64,000 nt of DNA. It comes from Thermohalobaculum sp038534135. GTDB lineage: Bacteria > Pseudomonadota > Alphaproteobacteria > Rhodobacterales > Rhodobacteraceae. A program made the translations under genes and the position numbers. The stretch spans positions 1 to 64,000 of the forward strand of contig JBCAXJ010000001.1 of the NCBI GenBank assembly GCA_038534135.1, read 5' to 3'. Below, in pieces: positions 42,764 to 52,301 of the stretch (the first letter of the stretch is position 1; each line of letters begins with the position of its first letter). The notes beneath the pieces are model-generated. The model had not been told where the DNA came from, did not search any database, and saw only the letters and a program-made list of their open reading frames with translations.

Positions 42764-43581
42764 AAATGAACATAGCCGAGGGCCGCGAACGGCGCACGCC
42801 AGAGGGCATCCGCCTTTACACCCCGGAGGATTTTGCGGGCATGCACAGGGCTGGCCGCTTCGTGGCCGAGTGTCTCGACATGATCGGCGAGCATGTCGTG
42901 ACCGGCGCGCGGACCGAGGATATCGACGCACGTATCCGGGAATTCGTCGAGGCTGGCGGGGCGACGTCGGCGACAATCGGCTATCGGGGCTATCAGCACG
43001 CGAGCTGCATTTCGGTCAATCATGTCGTCTGTCACGGCATTCCGGGTCCGAAGAAACTGAAGGATGGCGACATCCTCAATATCGACGTCACAGCGGTCAT
43101 CGACGGCTGGTACGGCGACACGTCGCGCATGTACGTGGCCGGACATCCGAACCGCCGTGCAGAACGGCTGATCGAGATCACGCACGAGGCGTTGATGCGC
43201 GGGATTGCCGAAGTCAGGCCCGGCAACACGTTCGGCGACATTGGCCACGCGATTCAAAGCTATGCGGAAGGGGAACGTTGCGGTGTGGTCCGGGACTTTT
43301 GCGGTCATGGCCTGGGCCGCGTGTTCCATGACGCACCGAACGTGCTGCACTATGGTCGGAAAGGTGACGGCGCCGTGTTGCGTCCGGGCATGTTCTTCAC
43401 GATCGAGCCGATGATCAATCTTGGGGCGCCGCAGACCAAAACCCTGTCGGATGGTTGGACGGCTGTGACGCGGGACAAGTCTTTGTCGGCGCAGTTCGAG
43501 CATTCGATCGGCGTCACCGAGGACGGCTGCGAGATTTTCACGCTCTCGCCAGGCGGCAAGTTTTACCCGACTTTCGGCTAA
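42760..43581 (+). CDS. map: Type I methionine aminopeptidase
   Basis: 273 aa. Removes the initiator methionine. Metal ligands visible: Asp in ILNIDVTAVIDGWYGDTSRM (two Asp), His in VVRDFCGHGLGRVFHD, Glu in FFTIEPMINLG and Glu in SAQFEHSIGVTEDG. Substrate His lies in YQHASCISVNHVVCHGIPG. Translationally coupled to sfsA (ATGA). Confidence 0.97.
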   Translation: MKMNIAEGRERRTPEGIRLYTPEDFAGMHRAGRFVAECLDMIGEHVVTGARTEDIDARIREFVEAGGATSATIGYRGYQHASCISVNHVVCHGIPGPKKLKDGDILNIDVTAVIDGWYGDTSRMYVAGHPNRRAERLIEITHEALMRGIAEVRPGNTFGDIGHAIQSYAEGERCGVVRDFCGHGLGRVFHDAPNVLHYGRKGDGAVLRPGMFFTIEPMINLGAPQTKTLSDGWTAVTRDKSLSAQFEHSIGVTEDGCEIFTLSPGGKFYPTFG

Positions 43582-43729
43582 CGCGATCGCGCTGTTCGGC
43601 CCGAGAGTGGCATAGCCGGAACGGATCATCGTGGCGTCCAAACTGCGTCGTGCCGACCGCAGCGGATGGATTCCATCTTCGAGCGACGAGTGCTAAGCGC
43701 AGACGCGCTGCTTGAAACAGGGACCACTG

Positions 43730-44056
43730 ATGATCGGCATAATCCTCACCATTGCCGGGATCTTCGCGGGCATCGCATTGATGCTCGCCACCATGTATTC
43801 CGTCACGCAGGTTCTGTTGCTCGAGGGTTGGCCGCGGGCCGCCCACTTCATCCAACTTGTGCTGCTTCTGACAGTCATGTGGTCGCTTTACTGGCATCGC
43901 GACGTGCCGACGGCACAGATCATCGCGGTCCCTCTTTTGGGCGCGGCTCTCTGGACATTCGTCCTCGAGGTACGCTGGTATCGGGTCTTCCCGCTTCTGA
44001 TCGGTGGCCTGGCGGCGCTCCTGATCACGGGAAATGCCGCCCTGACGCCGATCTGA
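43730..44056 (+). CDS. Small polytopic membrane protein, hypothetical
   Basis: 108 aa from ATG 43730, almost entirely hydrophobic, about four helices (ILTIAGIFAGIALMLATMYS, FIQLVLLLTVMWSLYWH, IIAVPLLGAALWTFVLEVRW, VFPLLIGGLAALLITGNAAL). No motif. A TTG at 43712 would add six residues and has no better RBS. Ten bases before radA, so probably cotranscribed. Function unknown. Confidence 0.65.
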   Translation: MIGIILTIAGIFAGIALMLATMYSVTQVLLLEGWPRAAHFIQLVLLLTVMWSLYWHRDVPTAQIIAVPLLGAALWTFVLEVRWYRVFPLLIGGLAALLITGNAALTPI

Positions 44057-44066
44057 GGACACCTGC

Positions 44067-45452
44067 GTGGCGAAGAACAATACTTCCTATGTTTGCCGGG
44101 ATTGCGGTGCCGCCCATCGGAAGTGGGCAGGCCAGTGCGCCGGGTGCGGCGCCTGGGATACGCTGGATGAAGATCTGGGTCTGAGTGCTGCCGGGCCTGC
44201 GGCCAAGACCCTGGGCCAAAGCAAGGGGCGGACGGTTCAACTCAGCCTGCTGGACGGCGACGAGGCTCCGCCGCCACGCGGGACGTCCGGAATCGGAGAG
44301 CTGGACCGTGTGTTGGGGGGAGGCTTGGTCCCGGGCTCGGCGATCCTGTTGGGAGGCGACCCCGGGATCGGAAAGTCCACTTTGCTTTTACAGGCGGCGG
44401 CAGCCTTCGCCGGGCACGGCGCGAAGACGATTTATGTGTCGGGAGAAGAAGCCCCGGCCCAGATCCGAATGCGGGCAGCCCGGCTTGGCGTTCGCACGGC
44501 CCCGGTGCAATTGGCGGCCGAGACCAATCTGCGCGATATTCTGACAACACTGGAGACCGAGCGCCCGCATCTCGTCATCATCGATTCTATCCAGACGATG
44601 TGGGCCGACCATGTCGACTCGGCACCCGGGTCGGTCGCTCAGGTGCGCGCGTCGGCCCACGAACTGGTGAGCTTTGCGAAGCGTCGGAATGTTGCCGTTG
44701 TTCTCGTGGGACACGTCACCAAGGAAGGGCAGATTGCCGGTCCCCGCGTTGTCGAGCACATGGTCGACACAGTTCTCTATTTCGAAGGCGAGCGGGGGCA
44801 TCAATTCCGCATTCTGCGCGCGGTTAAGAACCGTTTTGGTCCGGCGGACGAGATCGGCGTGTTCGAGATGACGCCGGAAGGCTTGGGAGAGGTCGTCAAT
44901 CCATCGGCGCTTTTCCTCGGCGAGCGCGGGCATCAAGCGTCGGGTGCAGCTGTGTTTGCCGGTATCGAGGGGACGCGTCCGGTGCTTGTCGAGTTTCAGG
45001 CGCTGGTCGCGCCCTCAAGTCTGGGGACGCCGCGCCGCCAGGTGATCGGCTGGGATCCGGGGCGGTTGTCGATGGTGCTCGCAGTGCTTGAAGCGCGTTC
45101 GGGCATTTCTTTCACCGGACACGATGTTTACCTGAACGTTGCAGGCGGCCTCCGCGTCAGTGAAACCGCAGCAGATCTGGCCGCCGCGTCTGCTTTGGTA
45201 TCGGCGCTGACGGATCGGACGCTACCCGCCAATCTCGTGATCTTCGGGGAAATCAGCCTGTCCGGTGCAATCAGACCGGTAAGCCAACCTGAATCTCGCC
45301 TGAAAGAGGCCGAAAAACTGGGGTTTTCTGCCGCGATTTTGCCTTCTCAGATGAAGACGTTGAGCGAATCAGGCATATCCGTGCAATCGGCAGCGGAACT
45401 ACGAGAAACAATGAAGTCGCTTTTCGGCGACCGTGACGAGGCTGGGGGGTAA
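44067..45452 (+). CDS. radA: DNA repair protein RadA (Sms)
   Basis: 461 aa, typical. Zinc finger YVCRDCGAAHRKWAGQCAGC, RecA-like domain with Walker A GGDPGIGKSTLLL, Walker B LVIIDSIQTM, the RadA-specific KNRFG box (VKNRFGPADEIGVFEM), and a Lon-like C-terminal domain (~residues 290-455, ISFTGHDVYLNVAGGLRVSE). A helicase that extends recombination intermediates. GTG start at 44067. Four bases before cvpA. Confidence 0.96.
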   Translation: MAKNNTSYVCRDCGAAHRKWAGQCAGCGAWDTLDEDLGLSAAGPAAKTLGQSKGRTVQLSLLDGDEAPPPRGTSGIGELDRVLGGGLVPGSAILLGGDPGIGKSTLLLQAAAAFAGHGAKTIYVSGEEAPAQIRMRAARLGVRTAPVQLAAETNLRDILTTLETERPHLVIIDSIQTMWADHVDSAPGSVAQVRASAHELVSFAKRRNVAVVLVGHVTKEGQIAGPRVVEHMVDTVLYFEGERGHQFRILRAVKNRFGPADEIGVFEMTPEGLGEVVNPSALFLGERGHQASGAAVFAGIEGTRPVLVEFQALVAPSSLGTPRRQVIGWDPGRLSMVLAVLEARSGISFTGHDVYLNVAGGLRVSETAADLAAASALVSALTDRTLPANLVIFGEISLSGAIRPVSQPESRLKEAEKLGFSAAILPSQMKTLSESGISVQSAAELRETMKSLFGDRDEAGG

Positions 45453-45456
45453 CGGC

Positions 45457-46053
45457 ATGCAGTTTACTTATGTTGATGCGGCGGTGGCCGTGATCACGCT
45501 GTTGTCGGCATTTCTTGCCTATACCCGAGGGCTGACGCGAGAGCTGTTTGCGATCGGAGGGTGGATCCTCGCTGGCTTTGCGGCGTTCTACTTCGCGCCG
45601 ATCGTTGAACCGCTGATCCGAGAGGCGCCGGTGGTTGGAAGCTTCCTGGCTTCGAGCTGCGTGATCTCGATGATCACTGCGTTTTCACTCATTGTAGCGG
45701 CGGCGTTGTTGATCCTCGCCGTGTTTACACCGATCTTCAGTTCGATCATTCTCGACTCTGCGATCGGGCCGCTGGACCGAATGCTTGGGTTCCTCTTTGG
45801 CGTGGCAAGAGGGATCGTCCTGATTGCTGTTGCTTACCTCGTTTACACAAACCTGTCGGGTGCCGAGGCAATTCCAGCGTTGGACAATGCAGCGTCGAAG
45901 CCGATCTTCGATGAGGCCGCCCGGCTGATAGATGCCTACCGGCCCGAGGAGATGCCGGATTGGTTTTCGGACCGCATCGATGCGCTGATGGCGCCGTGCA
46001 CGGGCGAGACGCCAGTGCCGTCAGCGCCCACAGCAGACTCGACAGATAGCTGA
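45457..46053 (+). CDS. cvpA: CvpA family inner-membrane protein
   Basis: 198 aa with four membrane helices in the first ~140 residues (YVDAAVAVITLLSAFLAYTR, GLTRELFAIGGWILAGFAAF, and GPLDRMLGFLFGVARGIVLI as the CvpA motif), then a soluble acidic tail with DWFSDRIDALM. CvpA is tied to colicin V export and envelope-stress survival in E. coli; there it neighbours purF, as it nearly does here (2.4 kb away). RBS GGGGGG. Starts four bases after radA. Confidence 0.9.
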   Translation: MQFTYVDAAVAVITLLSAFLAYTRGLTRELFAIGGWILAGFAAFYFAPIVEPLIREAPVVGSFLASSCVISMITAFSLIVAAALLILAVFTPIFSSIILDSAIGPLDRMLGFLFGVARGIVLIAVAYLVYTNLSGAEAIPALDNAASKPIFDEAARLIDAYRPEEMPDWFSDRIDALMAPCTGETPVPSAPTADSTDS

Positions 46054-46100
46054 TTCAGCGGGGCGGTTCAGCGCGAGGACAGGTCTCGCTGACGGCTTCG

Positions 46101-48170
46101 TTATCCCGTTGGGCGGAGATCGAATTCCTCGAATTCTTCTGCACCATCGTCGCCGAACGTAATGTCATCCCGAGCTTGGTTTCCTCCGAGTGAGTCCTCA
46201 GACGCCGCTTGTCGAACGATGCTCGATCCGTTCAACTGGAAATACTCCATGTCGTTCGAAAGATCGTCGGCTTGTTCGTGGAGTTCCTGGATCACCTCGT
46301 CAGCGGATCCGATCGCCACGGAGTTCTCCCGGATCACCGCATCGAGATCCTGAATGGCGCGGTTGATTTCGTCGGCGCCGATGCTTTGTTCGCTCGTTGC
46401 AACGGAGATGTTCTGCATGAGCTGAGCGGTCTGTTTGATCGTCGGGATAAGCGCATCAAGCGTTTCGCCCGACTTTACAGACATATCGACGGTCTTGATC
46501 GCCAACTCACTGATTTCATGTGCCGATGTACTGCTGCGTTCGGCAAGCTTTCGAACCTCGGATGCCACGACGGCGAAGCCTTTGCCATGCTCGCCGGCTC
46601 GCGCGGCCTCGACCGCTGCGTTCAGCGCCAGCAGATCGGTCTGCCGGGCGATCTCGCTGACGACACCCACCTTGTCGGCGATCTCGTGCATCGCCTGTAG
46701 TGAGGCACGCACCGAGTCGCCTGTTTTTTCGGCATTCTCCGCCGCTTCCAGAGCACGCTTTTCAGTCTCAACAGCATTGTCACCTGTCTGCCGAAGGTTT
46801 GCGGCGATCTCGACCATGGCTGCTGACGCTTGCTGTACGGCGCTGGTTTGACGTTCGGCTCCGGCAGAGATCTGAGCGGCAGACGAACGGATCCGATCCG
46901 CCCCCGACTTCACGCCGGTGGTGCCATCCTTGGCGTTGCCTATGACGTGCTGAAGCTTGGAGAGCATCGTTTTCAGTGCTTGCCCGAGCGTGTCTTTGTC
47001 AGTTCGGGGCTCGATGGATGTTCCAAGATCGCCATTTGCGATCTGTTCTGCGACAGCAGCGCTCTTGCGGAGGGCCAGAACCGTCTCGCTCAGAGCGTTC
47101 TCTGCCACACCGATCTCGTCGCGACGCGTCGACTTGGTGACTTCAAAGTCCACATCGCCGTCTCCGACGCGCTGGATTGCCGCGGCGATCGCCTTGATTG
47201 GTCTTGATAGCGCGCGTCCAAAGAGGAACGCCGTGAGAACGCCGAAGATGATACAGAGCGCCGCGCCGATCTGCAGTTCGCGCACGCTCGCCGCGATCGA
47301 CGTGGCACCCTCGGGGCCAAGCGTGTTTTGACGCGCAACGACGTCGTCAGTCATGCCATCGATCAAGCTGGACATGTTCGGCCCAATGCTGTCGAGACGC
47401 TCGCTGAAGATCGAATTGCGGTCCCGGATGACGTCGGCGACGGCCGCGAAACTCTCCAGATAAGTTGCAATCCCTGCCTGACTTGCCGCAGCCAACTCGC
47501 GTCTCCGTGGGTTCTCCAGTTCCGATAGAAGCGTGGTGATTTCGGATGCAGCTTTCTCCAGGTGCTCGTTCGATTTGATGTACGCATCCTCGTTGTTGTT
47601 CAAAAGGAACCGCTCTGCATAAAAGCGCCCGAGCAACAGTTGCTCCTGAGCGCGACCTGCGTAAAACGCAGCCGTCGGATCGTTGTCCGCGTATGCCGTG
47701 TCCATGATTTCGCTGAGTTTCTTCCGCGTCGTGGGCCCGGTTTCGCTGAGCGTCGTAACGAACCCGTTTCGTTGAGCCTGCAGGTCCGAAACGTTCTTGA
47801 AACCGGCTTCGTAGTCCGTAATCAGCGCAGAGATCTGACCCAGGCGCTCCGACATAACCGGAACGTCTGCGAACAGCGGAAGGCTCTGCGCCACTTGTGC
47901 GACAACTTTATCGACGGTTTCGTCTACGACCTGCTTGCTCTCCGCATTGGGAGAGATGCGGTACTTCAATGCGTTCGTGCGAACTGCTGCGATATCTTCT
48001 GAAACGACGGACAATGCGAGTGTTTGCCGCGCGGTGCTGCGATAATCGGAGAAAATGTCGCCGATATTATCCGACGAGTACACAGAGTAAGATGCCAGAC
48101 CGCCGAGCATCAGTAAGATCGCGCCGAAAGACACATAAATCTTGCTTTGAACGCTTAAGGAATTCCACAT
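46101..48170 (-). CDS. Methyl-accepting chemotaxis protein
   Basis: 689 aa from the ATG at 48170. TM1 near residues 14-31 (VSFGAILLMLGGLASYSVYS), a ~270-residue helical periplasmic sensor, TM2 (GAALCIIFGVLTAFLFGRAL), HAMP (SRPIKAIAAAIQRVGDGDVD) and a cytoplasmic signalling hairpin whose tip is EVRKLAERSSTSAHEIS. Long helical sensor resembles the HBM or 4HB type. The start at 48170 has GAGAGG upstream; earlier in-frame starts add a non-membrane leader. Ligand unknown. No che operon here apart from the CheB-like gene at 31.6 kb. Confidence 0.92.
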   Translation of the reverse strand: MWNSLSVQSKIYVSFGAILLMLGGLASYSVYSSDNIGDIFSDYRSTARQTLALSVVSEDIAAVRTNALKYRISPNAESKQVVDETVDKVVAQVAQSLPLFADVPVMSERLGQISALITDYEAGFKNVSDLQAQRNGFVTTLSETGPTTRKKLSEIMDTAYADNDPTAAFYAGRAQEQLLLGRFYAERFLLNNNEDAYIKSNEHLEKAASEITTLLSELENPRRRELAAASQAGIATYLESFAAVADVIRDRNSIFSERLDSIGPNMSSLIDGMTDDVVARQNTLGPEGATSIAASVRELQIGAALCIIFGVLTAFLFGRALSRPIKAIAAAIQRVGDGDVDFEVTKSTRRDEIGVAENALSETVLALRKSAAVAEQIANGDLGTSIEPRTDKDTLGQALKTMLSKLQHVIGNAKDGTTGVKSGADRIRSSAAQISAGAERQTSAVQQASAAMVEIAANLRQTGDNAVETEKRALEAAENAEKTGDSVRASLQAMHEIADKVGVVSEIARQTDLLALNAAVEAARAGEHGKGFAVVASEVRKLAERSSTSAHEISELAIKTVDMSVKSGETLDALIPTIKQTAQLMQNISVATSEQSIGADEINRAIQDLDAVIRENSVAIGSADEVIQELHEQADDLSNDMEYFQLNGSSIVRQAASEDSLGGNQARDDITFGDDGAEEFEEFDLRPTG

Positions 48171-48444
48171 GATCGGCACCTCTCTCATCAGCTCGGCAAT
48201 GCGTTTCGGTGCACGGATAACGGGAATCAATGAATCAAAACCTACAAGTATGGAAAGAGATCCCATTCGGGCGAATCTATGAAAACAGTCGGATATCGCC
48301 GCCGTCCCGGGTGCCCCCATGACCTCCCCTGTCAGGATTTGGGACGGTGCGACACTGAACGGCCAATGACAGATTGATGACTTCGACTACCTCAGTCACA
48401 TATAGTCAGGCGCGACTCGCGTGGAGCCAGCGGAGCCTTTCGGG

Positions 48445-49938
48445 ATGGATGACAGGATTGACGCCGAACTGGCGCGCGACGAGTCTTTTGCGCACCCGTT
48501 CGATGACGACAAACTGCGTGAGGAATGCGGCATCTACGGGGTCTTCGGGCTGGATGACGCAGCCACTTACGTCACCCTGGGCCTGCATGCACTGCAACAT
48601 CGCGGTCAGGAGGCGGCGGGCATTTGCTCGTACAACCCCGAAATGGGCTTCAACACTGTGCGCCGGATTGGCCATGTCCGCGATAACTTCACCAGAAAAG
48701 ATGTGATCGACCAACTGACCGGGCGCATCGCGATGGGCCATACGCGATATTCGACATCGGGCAACAAGGGGCAGACTGCGATCCGCGACGTCCAACCGCT
48801 TTATGCCGACTTTTCGATGGGCGGCTGCGCGATTGCGCACAACGGCAATCTGACGAATGCGCCGAGCTTGCGTGAGCAGTTGAAGGAACGCGGATCGATC
48901 TTTCAGTCGTCGTCCGACACCGAATGCATCGTTCATCTGATGGCCCGGTCGATCCAGAAGAACATCCCAGACCGTATGAAGGACGCCTTGCGGTTGGTCG
49001 AGGGTGCTTTCAGTGTCATCGCGATGACCAGAACCAAGATGATCGGGGTGCGCGACCCGATGGGCGTCCGGCCGCTGATGCTGGGCCAGTATCAGGGGGC
49101 TTGGATTCTGGCATCTGAAACTTGTGCGCTGGACATCATCGGGGCTGACTTTGTCCGAGATATCGAGCCGGGCGAGATGGTCATCATCACCGAAGACGGT
49201 GTGCAGTCTTCTCGTCCTTTCGACCCGGCCGAAAGCCGGTTCTGCGTGTTCGAGTATGTGTACTTCTCAAGACCGGACAGCGTGATTGATGGTCTGAGCG
49301 TGTACGAGGCTCGCCGCAAGATCGGTGTCGAACTGGCGCGGGAGGCACCGGTCGAAGGGGATATCGTGTGCCCGGTCCCCGATAGCGGCACGCCCGCGGC
49401 GATCGGGTTCGCGCAGGAAAGCGGCATCCCCTATGCGATGGGCATCATCCGCAACGCATATGTCGGGCGCACCTTCATCGAACCGGCGCAGCATATCCGC
49501 GACATGGGTGTGCGCCTGAAGCTGAATGTGAACCGCGCCTTGGTCGAGGGCAAACGCGTGGTTCTGGTCGACGACTCGGTGGTGCGCGGGACGACCAGCC
49601 GGAAGATCAAGGAAATGGTCAAGGCCGCGGGTGCGCGCGAGGTGCATTTCCGGATCGCCAGCCCGCCGACGCGCTGGTCCTGTTTCTACGGTGTCGACAC
49701 ACCGGAACGCGAGAAACTCCTCGCGGCGCGCATGGATAAGGATGCGATGCGGGAACATTTGGGCGTGGACTCGCTGCGGTTCATCTCTCTCGATGGCCTC
49801 TACCGGGCCTGCGGCCATCCCGCCGGGCGCAACAATGACCGGCCGCAGTTCTGCGATGCCTGCTTCTCTGGCGATTATCCAATCGTGCCGACGGACGAGA
49901 TCCCAGGCGTCGAGTTGCGCGACGAGGTACGCGTCTGA
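48445..49938 (+). CDS. purF: Amidophosphoribosyltransferase
   Basis: 497 aa. First step of purine synthesis: PRPP plus glutamine to phosphoribosylamine. Class II glutaminase with the nucleophile Cys at residue 28 (REECGIYGVFG), implying removal of a propeptide. LQHRGQEAAGI and AHNGNLTNA follow; the PRTase half contains VVLVDDSVVRGTTSRKI and GVDTPEREKLLA. Start ATG at 48445 chosen over GTG at 48421. Divergent from the chemoreceptor gene. Confidence 0.97.
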   Translation: MDDRIDAELARDESFAHPFDDDKLREECGIYGVFGLDDAATYVTLGLHALQHRGQEAAGICSYNPEMGFNTVRRIGHVRDNFTRKDVIDQLTGRIAMGHTRYSTSGNKGQTAIRDVQPLYADFSMGGCAIAHNGNLTNAPSLREQLKERGSIFQSSSDTECIVHLMARSIQKNIPDRMKDALRLVEGAFSVIAMTRTKMIGVRDPMGVRPLMLGQYQGAWILASETCALDIIGADFVRDIEPGEMVIITEDGVQSSRPFDPAESRFCVFEYVYFSRPDSVIDGLSVYEARRKIGVELAREAPVEGDIVCPVPDSGTPAAIGFAQESGIPYAMGIIRNAYVGRTFIEPAQHIRDMGVRLKLNVNRALVEGKRVVLVDDSVVRGTTSRKIKEMVKAAGAREVHFRIASPPTRWSCFYGVDTPEREKLLAARMDKDAMREHLGVDSLRFISLDGLYRACGHPAGRNNDRPQFCDACFSGDYPIVPTDEIPGVELRDEVRV

Positions 49939-49963
49939 CGCGTGGCCCGCGCTGCCGGAGCTA

Positions 49964-49975
49964 ACTGTTAACAGT
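49964..49975. promoter_or_regulatory. 12-bp palindrome ACTGTTAACAGT
   Basis: Perfect palindrome 26 bases after the purF stop and ~147 bases before the next gene. A candidate operator for that gene. Confidence 0.35.
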
Positions 49976-50003
49976 CTTTCAAGCGTGAGAGTTGCGTGAA
50001 GTT

Positions 50004-50026
50004 TTGCCTGCACAATTGGCAGGCAA
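50004..50026. other. Hairpin TTGCCTGC/GCAGGCAA
   Basis: 8-bp perfect stem (50004-50011 with 50019-50026), 7-base loop. No T-run follows on either strand, so it is either a weak purF transcript end or part of the upstream region of the next gene. Confidence 0.4.
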
Positions 50027-50121
50027 GCGACGCTCGCGTACAATGTGTTTATTCGGGACGGCGGCGCGAAGGTTGGCGGCGCTCTCAACAATGAGATTTT
50101 ACGGCAGAGGGGCGCCGATTC

Positions 50122-52281
50122 ATGGCAAGCGAGACCAAGGGTTCTGCCGAACCCAAGAAGGGGTTCATCTGGATTCAGGATGTGTTTGCATCAGAGTTCG
50201 GCAACTCCGACGTGCAGGCGAATTACTCGCGGCTCTATGCCTGGATGGCCAACCAGTTGGGCCACATGACGCTGGGGCTTGCGACGGCGCTCGCGTTCTA
50301 CTGGATCTACGAGACGATGCACGAAGTGGCGGGGTGGTCCGGTGGTGGATTGTTTTCGGGCTTTGGCGCCTTCTGGCTTCACACCGCCGGGTTCCTGATG
50401 CTGTGCGGGACCGGCGCGTTGGTGGCGTACATCCGATATCAGGCGTCCTTCGCCGAGGACGACTGGGATCATCGCGATCGGATCCACCCTTTGCCGCCGA
50501 AGGTCGGATTATGGGTCGGCGCAGGTCTCGCGGTGTTTCTGGTGGCACTGTATCTGCGGATTCAAGCGATCGATCCGGCGACGGTCGTCGATCGCTCGCT
50601 GCTCGATATCTATGCACTCGTCGCCGCTTCCCTGACCATCATGGCAGCTATTATGATCCTGGCGAAGGATTGGCGCGCCTTGGCTCTGGGGGCGCTTTAC
50701 CTCACGGGAGCCTTCTGGCTGATCGCGTCCGAGATGGCCTTGTTGGCCGGGTCGAAGATGACAGTCGCGATGGTGCTGTTCGTGCTGCTGGGCGCAGTCC
50801 TGTTCACAACGGCGCGCCGTTATGACGAGAACAACGACATGGTCGGCGGCGGCGCTTCATTTGTGAGCGCCGGTGTGCAACTGGTCCTGACAATCGCGAT
50901 GTTCTATGTGTTGGACGCGGTTGCGAGCCACCAGGATGCGATGGCGGCCGAACTGGCCGAGGTGCGCGAACCGGAATGGCGTATTGCGTTCGGGGCGGCG
51001 CTGGCTGCACTCGCGCTCTGGCTTGTGAAAGAGTTCGGCAGTGACATTCCGCTGGTGAGTGTCGAGGTCGCTCGGGCGGCAAAGCGCCGTTCGGATTACG
51101 GTCATGCGACCTACAAGAAGATCGAGCGCAGCTATTTCATGGATGCTGTCTGGGACGCGCGGACCGATGGTGCATTCTACGTCACGGGCGCTGTGATCGC
51201 GATTGCACTGCTGACGGACACGGGCACCATGGTGACGACCTGGGCATCCGGCCCCGACTTTCTTGGTGTGCTGTTCTTCGGGGTGATCTTCCTGATTTCC
51301 GGTCGGCGCTGGGCTTACCGGCAGCAGGCGCTGGATCTGGTCGGATCGCCATATGCAAGCCGCCTGGCGGTCTTTCAGGGTGCGGTCGAATTGCGGGTCC
51401 TGTTGGGTGACCGGTTGGGTCCGCCGCGGGATATGCCGCTCACGGTTTTGCAGGAGTTTGCCGATGGCGGCATGCGCAGGCCCGGTGCGAACGAGGATCC
51501 GACAAGCCTGGTGAACTTCGATCACCTGGTGATCCTTGGCCCGCTCGGGTCCGGGAAGACACCGCTCGGTATCGCAATCTCGAGCGAGGCGGCGTTGCGC
51601 GATCTCGAAGCGAAGATCGCCTTGCCGATCAATGACAAGGTACGGCCGCGCAAGAGCGTCTACACGCAGACTCCGCTTCCGGATGGATCCTATGTCGAAG
51701 CCGGTCGGCGCGATGCCCGCTACATTACGCTGAAGAATCTATACACGCTGGTCAGCTTCCTGGGTCGGCCGCCAGCCGAAGCCGCCAACCGGGTTCTGCG
51801 GAGCGAGTGGGCCAAGCGAAATCCCGTCGGTGTGCTGCCGCGTGCGCCGGACGCGGATCCGGATACCAAGTGGCCCGGTCCTGCAGACGTGCTTGTGGTC
51901 GACGATATCAACCTCGCCCTGCCGGGCGTTCCCGACCCGGAGGTCGAGGACATTGATGCCGCCGAGGCGCAGCAGCTCGAAGAGCGCGAAGCAGAGACGA
52001 TGCGCGCGGGACAAGACGTGCGGATGTTGCAAGAGATCCTGCCTGTCCTTCCGCAGCATCGGGATCAACACACGGTCTGGATGATCGACGTCACTGCTCT
52101 GCCGGAGTTTGCCGGATCCGCAGATGCAGATCAGCGCAATTCGATGCACGATGTGCCGGATAACTTGAAACCGTTGATCCGCACTCTGTCCTGGGGATTG
52201 CGTCGGCCCGAGGCCGACAAGCCAGCTCGCATCGCTCTCGCGTTCATAGGCGTGAAGACGGTGGCAGTGGAGGAGGCCTGA
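50122..52281 (+). CDS. Polytopic membrane protein with C-terminal P-loop domain, unrecognised family
   Basis: 719 aa. Residues ~45-400 contain about ten hydrophobic segments (for example MTLGLATALAFYWIYETMHE, VLFVLLGAVLFTTARRY, FLGVLFFGVIFLISG). The soluble C-terminal part has a Walker A GPLGSGKT (473-480), an acidic Walker B-like strand ADVLVVDDINLAL (588-600) and a second strand TVWMIDVTAL about 50 residues on. A cytoplasmic NTPase tethered to a large membrane domain is therefore likely. It does not look like ABC, KAP or NACHT proteins to me. Monocistronic after purF. Function unknown. Confidence 0.65.
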   Translation: MASETKGSAEPKKGFIWIQDVFASEFGNSDVQANYSRLYAWMANQLGHMTLGLATALAFYWIYETMHEVAGWSGGGLFSGFGAFWLHTAGFLMLCGTGALVAYIRYQASFAEDDWDHRDRIHPLPPKVGLWVGAGLAVFLVALYLRIQAIDPATVVDRSLLDIYALVAASLTIMAAIMILAKDWRALALGALYLTGAFWLIASEMALLAGSKMTVAMVLFVLLGAVLFTTARRYDENNDMVGGGASFVSAGVQLVLTIAMFYVLDAVASHQDAMAAELAEVREPEWRIAFGAALAALALWLVKEFGSDIPLVSVEVARAAKRRSDYGHATYKKIERSYFMDAVWDARTDGAFYVTGAVIAIALLTDTGTMVTTWASGPDFLGVLFFGVIFLISGRRWAYRQQALDLVGSPYASRLAVFQGAVELRVLLGDRLGPPRDMPLTVLQEFADGGMRRPGANEDPTSLVNFDHLVILGPLGSGKTPLGIAISSEAALRDLEAKIALPINDKVRPRKSVYTQTPLPDGSYVEAGRRDARYITLKNLYTLVSFLGRPPAEAANRVLRSEWAKRNPVGVLPRAPDADPDTKWPGPADVLVVDDINLALPGVPDPEVEDIDAAEAQQLEEREAETMRAGQDVRMLQEILPVLPQHRDQHTVWMIDVTALPEFAGSADADQRNSMHDVPDNLKPLIRTLSWGLRRPEADKPARIALAFIGVKTVAVEEA

Positions 52282-52301
52282 GTGACTTCGTTAACCGGCC
52301 C

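Noticed and set aside
46064..46095. Terminator between cvpA and the chemoreceptor gene
   Set aside because: GCGAG/CTCGC can pair with an imperfect extension but has no T-run; too weak to list.
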